A DNA stretch of 64,000 bases from NCBI RefSeq assembly GCF_900142785.1, contig NZ_FRCD01000002.1, positions 293,736 through 357,735 of the forward strand. Direction: 5' to 3'. The translations under genes and the position numbers were made by a program. Below the pieces are notes generated by a model. It saw only the letters and a list, made by a program, of their open reading frames with translations, was not told the DNA's origin and ran no database searches. This document shows positions 59,883 through 64,000 of the stretch, piece by piece. Origin of the DNA: Chryseobacterium carnipullorum (GTDB lineage Bacteria; Bacteroidota; Bacteroidia; Flavobacteriales; Weeksellaceae). The stretch's first letter is position 1; each line of letters starts with the position of its first letter.

Positions 59883-62768
59883 ATGATTGATGAAAATTTG
59901 ACGAAAGCTATTAGAGATAATAAGCTTGTTCTCTTTATAGGTGCAGGAGCTTCAATACCTTTGAACCATCCTTCATGGAAAGGTTTGATTTCTGGAATTT
60001 TAGATGATTTAAATTCAGATTTTTCTGAAAGTTCATCTTTAAATTTTATTAATTTAAAACGTTACTTAAATGATAATATAAAAAGTCCTTTAGAAATTTT
60101 AAACATAATAGAAAATGAATCTGATAATGGTGATTTATATAAAACAAAAGCTAAAGAATATGTTCATAAAGTATTGAATAAAATTAATACTGAAAATTCT
60201 TTACATTCTAATGTACATAAATTACTTTGGGAATTGTCTTCAAAGATTGTGACCACAAATTATGACCAAATTATAGAGGCTAATATTCCTGATGATCGTA
60301 CAATTGATGTTTTTGGGAATGAAAATATTTTTATGTCTTTAAAATCTCAAAAAGATAATGCTAAATTTCTATATAAAATTCATGGTGACTTTAAGAATCC
60401 AAAGACAATAGTCTTATTTGAAAGTGACTATAAATCCATATATTCAAAAAACAATGCTAACGAAGATGCTATAAGCACATTTTTTAAAAATTATACTCTT
60501 TTATTTTTGGGATTTAGTCTTTCAGATCCGTTTATAAATGAACTTTTTACTAAAATAAAAAATCTATATAATAATCATACAATTGCAAATCATTTTATTT
60601 TTTCGACAAGTGATACTGGAGATTTTTCGAAATACGATGTAAAGAAAATTTTTATTAATAATTGGGATGATTCTTTAGTTAGTTATTTGAATGAACTTGT
60701 TAAAAGTAAAATTGATATAACAAGTAGTATCAAGGATAGTTTAGATACTGATTTATTTGAAAACGATACTGAAAGCATTTTTTTGACTATTAAATATAAA
60801 ACGAATGAACTTAAGAAAGACCCTGGAAATAATGCTTTAGCTTCTGAAATACACAATCTAAAATCAAAAGTTTACGAACTTTTGTATAAAGATTTAGATG
60901 ATTTGAACAAAATTGAAGGCTATAAAAATACTCATATAGAAATGCTTTTTGAGGCAATTTATGGAAATGACAATTTAGCAAATGAAACTATTATAGAAAT
61001 TAATAAAATAAGGAACAATGTAAAAGATTATGCTTGGTATGAAAGAAGCCAATTAGTAAGTTCTTTAGCATGTAGTTTAATTATTTTTAATAGAGCTGAT
61101 GCTAGTAAAATTTCATTATTGATAGATTTTATTAATGATGGTGAAGAAAAAGTTTGGCAAAGATCACTAACTTATCTAGTTTTAGTACTAAACCATTTAG
61201 GACATAAATGGGTGAAATATCCATTTCTTAAAAAAAAGATAGAATTACTAACACTAAATAGTAAAGTACAGCAAGCATGTCAGAGGATAATGGAATATTT
61301 ATTAGTTTTTGGGGTTGAATCATTTAATTTTTCTGAAAATTTTTTTCGAGAGGAATATTTTCAAAAACCATCTAATTATTTTTTTCCATTCTTTACAGAA
61401 AATAATCCTTTACTTGATGGAATTTATGATAATTATACTGGTGATAATATTGAAGAATTCATTAATATTCTTGAAAAAACACCACTGCCAGATTCATTAA
61501 AATATCTTTTTTGTAATACAAAAAAGGATGATAGTAAAAGTATTTCAAAACAAAATAAAAAACAAAATAACAATCTTAGAAACCATTTATTTATTAATGA
61601 AAATTTTCATCCATATGCAGGTATCATACAAGAATTTGCGAGTTTTTTAATAAATTATCCATCGATCCAGCATAAAAAGTTATTAGATACTCAGATTAAA
61701 CTTACATCAACACCTCTTAAAGACTATATCTTAAATGAAAAAGAGAAATTTCGTGCTTTAGGTATTTATTTTCTAAAGGAAAAAAATTTGGGACAAGCTA
61801 TTATAAATTTTAATAAATATTTAGAGTTAGAGCCGAAGGATCATATGATTCTCTATAATTTGGAAACAACTTATATTAGAAATAAGGAGGTTGATAAAGC
61901 AAAAGATATTGTCTTTAAAATTAAAGATTTATATCCTACAGATATTGATAACTTATTAAATTTAATTAAGATATATATCGATGAAAAAAAATATAAAGAA
62001 GGATTTGAAATTAGTGATGAATGTATCGCTATAAATAAAAATAATGCAGAAGTTTATCATTTACGAGCATGGCTTCTATATAATGAGGGAAATTTTGAAA
62101 AGGCATTATCGGAACTAGAAATTTCGAAAGAGCTTAATTACAGAGATAAGGTTGGATTAAATGATACCTTTTCTACTATCCATTTTAGACTTAAAAACTA
62201 TGAAACTTCTTTAAAATATATTAACGAAGCAATAAAGTTAAATGCTTCGTCTTCCAATATTAAGGATGCAGATTTGTATTATAATAGATCACAGGTATAT
62301 GAGGCTTTAAATAATTATGGAAATGCAATTAAAGATATTGATTTTGCTATAAGTATTAAACAAGATCCTTTATATACACTTGATAAGATTTTTATTTTAT
62401 TAAAAACAGGTAATTTAAAAGAATCTAAGCCATTATTTAATAAAATATATTCATCACAAAAGAATAATTCTGAATATTATAATGCTAAAGCAAATTATCA
62501 CAGATTAGAAGGGAATTATGGTTTAGCACTACAAATGATTGAAAAAGCTATTGAGATTTCAAAGTCAAATGGTGATAATAGTCATTATACTGGAACTATG
62601 GCTGCAATTTATAGCTCATTAGGAGATTATCAGAGTTTTTACAAATATTTGGAAGAATCTCTTAATCAAGGTGCTGATGCTGAAGTATTTTTACCGGATA
62701 TTAAAATAAGGCATCAAGATGATATTCAGTTTAAAGACATTTTGGGAAAATTTAATCAAACAATCTAA
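59883..62768 (+). CDS. SIR2-TPR protein, probable antiphage NADase effector
   Basis: 961 residues, very AT-rich. The N-terminus (1-260) is a SIR2-like domain: LVLFIGAGAS (20-24), IVTTNYDQII (TTNYD 124-128, N126 and D128), YKIHGDF (H167) and LFLGFSLSDPF (209-216). Residues about 275-610 are a helical region without clear homology. About 620-930 hold TPR units, e.g. ALGIYFLKEKNLGQAIINFNKYLELEP and EVYHLRAWLLYNEGNFEKALSELEISKEL. SIR2 domains in defence proteins (ThsA, DSR, SIR2-HerA, SPARSA) deplete NAD+ after phage sensing. TPR arrays often act as sensors, so a one-gene abortive-infection system is likely. No HerA, Argonaute or TIR partner is adjacent. Confidence 0.85.
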   Translation: MIDENLTKAIRDNKLVLFIGAGASIPLNHPSWKGLISGILDDLNSDFSESSSLNFINLKRYLNDNIKSPLEILNIIENESDNGDLYKTKAKEYVHKVLNKINTENSLHSNVHKLLWELSSKIVTTNYDQIIEANIPDDRTIDVFGNENIFMSLKSQKDNAKFLYKIHGDFKNPKTIVLFESDYKSIYSKNNANEDAISTFFKNYTLLFLGFSLSDPFINELFTKIKNLYNNHTIANHFIFSTSDTGDFSKYDVKKIFINNWDDSLVSYLNELVKSKIDITSSIKDSLDTDLFENDTESIFLTIKYKTNELKKDPGNNALASEIHNLKSKVYELLYKDLDDLNKIEGYKNTHIEMLFEAIYGNDNLANETIIEINKIRNNVKDYAWYERSQLVSSLACSLIIFNRADASKISLLIDFINDGEEKVWQRSLTYLVLVLNHLGHKWVKYPFLKKKIELLTLNSKVQQACQRIMEYLLVFGVESFNFSENFFREEYFQKPSNYFFPFFTENNPLLDGIYDNYTGDNIEEFINILEKTPLPDSLKYLFCNTKKDDSKSISKQNKKQNNNLRNHLFINENFHPYAGIIQEFASFLINYPSIQHKKLLDTQIKLTSTPLKDYILNEKEKFRALGIYFLKEKNLGQAIINFNKYLELEPKDHMILYNLETTYIRNKEVDKAKDIVFKIKDLYPTDIDNLLNLIKIYIDEKKYKEGFEISDECIAINKNNAEVYHLRAWLLYNEGNFEKALSELEISKELNYRDKVGLNDTFSTIHFRLKNYETSLKYINEAIKLNASSSNIKDADLYYNRSQVYEALNNYGNAIKDIDFAISIKQDPLYTLDKIFILLKTGNLKESKPLFNKIYSSQKNNSEYYNAKANYHRLEGNYGLALQMIEKAIEISKSNGDNSHYTGTMAAIYSSLGDYQSFYKYLEESLNQGADAEVFLPDIKIRHQDDIQFKDILGKFNQTI

Positions 62769-62776
62769 AATAATAA

Positions 62777-62800
62777 AACCGCTCTATTTCTAGAGCGGTT
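62777..62800. terminator. Terminator copy 1 (end of SIR2-TPR gene / groEL scar)
   Basis: A 10-bp perfect stem AACCGCTCTA/TAGAGCGGTT (62777-62786 with 62791-62800). On the minus strand it goes into TTTTATTATTTT, so it terminates minus-strand transcripts (the groEL tail) well. On the plus strand it is 9 nt after the SIR2-TPR stop but has no T-run. Confidence 0.75.
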
Positions 62801-62830
62801 AGTATATTAAATTGCCTCGATCGCTGACAG

Positions 62831-62911
62831 TTATATCATCCCCGGCATTCCACCTCCCATAGACATAGCAGGTTCAGCGCTCTCCATTTCAGTAATCTGC
62901 TTCAAGCATGT
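62831..62911 (-). pseudogene. 3'-end scar of groEL
   Basis: On the minus strand a short frame reads KQITEMESAEPAMSMGGG, then MPGMI and a stop. The Gly-Met tail and the acidic sequence before it are the diagnostic C-terminus of chaperonin GroEL. Upstream of this the frame stops, and the hydrolase gene ends 12 nt further on, so the rest of groEL has been lost or displaced. Confidence 0.75.
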
Positions 62912-62922
62912 TTATCCATGCT

Positions 62923-63822
62923 TTATTTTGAAGATTTAGATTTTTTAATATTAAAAGCTTTCTGTTGTATCCACTGCACAGCAGTATCAAGAGGAGCCGT
63001 CTCATTGCTGGAAGAAGTATTGTGCCCCAGTTTAGGAAAAGAAACATATTCGAAAGGTTTTCCCTGTGCTTTAAGGGTGTTCAATTGTTCTATACACAAT
63101 TGTACCGGAATCTGTATGTCTTTTTCACCAAAAAGCCAAAGCCCGGGAATTGAAAGGGTACTCAGATAGGTTTTTGGGTCAGTCGCTTCAAATTGGTATT
63201 TGTCCGGATCATTTTTGGTATGTTCAATGGCCTCTGCTTCTGTATGATTTTCCCAAAAACTATTGTTTCCATTGGTATAAAACTGAAATCGAAGTTGTTC
63301 CAGCGTGGTAATGGTAGGACCGCTAAATAAAACCATAAATTTAATTTGTGGATTTTTGCTTGCCGCCATTGGGATGATCCATCCCGCCTGGCTAAATCCG
63401 ACTAATCCAATGGGTATTTTTTTATCTTTCAAATAGGTTTGAAATGTTTCTGCAGCTGCATTGGCATCCTGGGCCAATAAAGTAAGATTAGCAGTGTCAA
63501 TATTATTGGTGCCCACAGAGGGTCCTACATAGACACCACCAGACTTTCCAACGCCGCGTTTGTCGTAGGTGAATACGGCAATGCCTTCTTTGGCAAGACG
63601 TTTTGCGAATTCCAGTTCTCTTTTTACCGGATCAGATCCGTGAACAATGACCACTGCGGCAAACGGTTTTTTAGGTTGTAAAATGGAGCCTGCAAGAGTG
63701 ATACCCTGACTTTCAAACTTTACATCCTGAATGGTAAAGCCGGCCGATTGTGAAAATACCATTTCTGGTAACGCTATTAATAACAGCCAGATAAATAGGG
63801 TAGAAAAAAAGTTGGTTTTCAT
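62923..63822 (-). CDS. Secreted alpha/beta hydrolase (dipeptidyl peptidase/acyl hydrolase-like)
   Basis: 299 residues with signal peptide (WLLLIALPEMVFSQ). Oxyanion loop VIVHGSDPVKRE, the YDKRGVGKSGG segment, nucleophile elbow GFSQAGW (S144), acid region LFGEKDIQIPV and His in PKLGHNTSSSN. This fits the family of exported alpha/beta hydrolases often labelled 'alpha/beta fold hydrolase' or prolyl oligopeptidase-like. The substrate is unknown. It is bracketed by related terminator copies and abuts the groEL scar. Confidence 0.87.
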   Translation of the reverse strand: MKTNFFSTLFIWLLLIALPEMVFSQSAGFTIQDVKFESQGITLAGSILQPKKPFAAVVIVHGSDPVKRELEFAKRLAKEGIAVFTYDKRGVGKSGGVYVGPSVGTNNIDTANLTLLAQDANAAAETFQTYLKDKKIPIGLVGFSQAGWIIPMAASKNPQIKFMVLFSGPTITTLEQLRFQFYTNGNNSFWENHTEAEAIEHTKNDPDKYQFEATDPKTYLSTLSIPGLWLFGEKDIQIPVQLCIEQLNTLKAQGKPFEYVSFPKLGHNTSSSNETAPLDTAVQWIQQKAFNIKKSKSSK

Positions 63823-63845
63823 GGGTTATAGTTACTCATCAAATA

Positions 63846-63891
63846 TAATAAAAAACCGCCCTATAAAAATAGAGCGGGTAGTATATTAAAT
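63846..63891. repeat. Terminator copy 2 (direct repeat of 62771-62812)
   Basis: The TAATAAAA start, CCGC...CTA/TAG.GCGG hairpin and the tail GTAGTATATTAAAT match the block at 62771-62812 for most positions, in the same direction. The second copy has a mismatched stem. Confidence 0.65.
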
Positions 63892-63902
63892 GATCTCATT
63901 GA

Positions 63903-64000
63903 GGCAGTGTCTCACTAACTGTGTAAGTTGAAAAGTTATTCTGGAAAATTTTGAGCCCTTAGAGCTCAAAAAATTTTACGGAAATAACTTTTTATTATTT
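63903..64000. mobile_element. Possible end of an IS256-like insertion sequence (incomplete)
   Basis: GGCAGTGTCTCACTAACTGTGTAAG (from 63903) resembles the terminal inverted repeat of IS256-type elements, which contain an AACTGTGTAA-like core near the tip. A long inverted repeat follows (63931-63940 with 63983-63992 as outer arms, and a TTTTGAGC/GCTCAAAA inner stem). No transposase is within the window, so this is tentative. Confidence 0.35.

Overview
The window looks like chromosome of a Chryseobacterium-type flavobacterium (Bacteroidota, Weeksellaceae). This is inferred from low G+C, Bacteroidota promoters (TAnnTTTG -7 boxes, with spaced TTG -33 elements at two loci), a T9SS-sorted M43 metalloprotease, DUF2157/DUF4401/GDYXXLXY membrane genes, SHOCT/YwqK/SUKH/DUF4272 accessory proteins and AT-rich spacers. 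No rRNA or tRNA was seen.

Layout. 1-5.5 kb: an NmrA-type oxidoreductase (cut by the window edge) divergent from its likely HxlR regulator; a cupin + zinc alcohol dehydrogenase pair divergent from an AraC regulator; a type B carboxylesterase; and a small double-glycine-leader Cys-rich peptide. 5.5-14.6 kb: housekeeping genes (cytoplasmic alpha-amylase, DNA polymerase IV, thioredoxin-like protein, purine nucleoside phosphorylase, LpxK, TruA, an MsbA-like ABC exporter). 14.6-25 kb: a secreted M43 protease, an ECF sigma/membrane-protein pair coupled to a secreted hydrolase, and a two-component system + porin + dicarboxylate-type MFS transporter locus. 25-26.3 kb: ribB behind a clear FMN riboswitch. 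26-45.6 kb: a long minus-strand stretch of small hypothetical, immunity-like and stress genes, with a LytS/LytTR system, an Arr-type rifamycin ADP-ribosyltransferase and a class C-like serine hydrolase.

45.8-64 kb is the accessory part. It holds an EVE-like + HsdR_N-type nuclease fusion that looks like a stand-alone modification-dependent restriction enzyme, an Rnl2-type RNA ligase near an HD hydrolase/metallophosphoesterase pair, a SUKH protein, a kelch protein and a frameshifted small gene. Next come an 83-bp tandem repeat, a SymE-like toxin divergent from an XRE regulator with two equally built operators 42 bp apart, and a 159-bp near-perfect tandem repeat. The right end has an XRE regulator with two palindromes, followed by a very AT-rich 961-residue SIR2-TPR protein, which is the strongest candidate for a little-described antiphage system. 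Beyond it lie a groEL 3'-end scar, a secreted hydrolase bracketed by two related terminator copies, and a possible IS256-like insertion-sequence end.

The defence-like genes (restriction-type nuclease, SymE/XRE, SIR2-TPR) sit among repeats and gene scars, which suggests an insertion hotspot. All functions are read from motifs by eye; no database search was possible.
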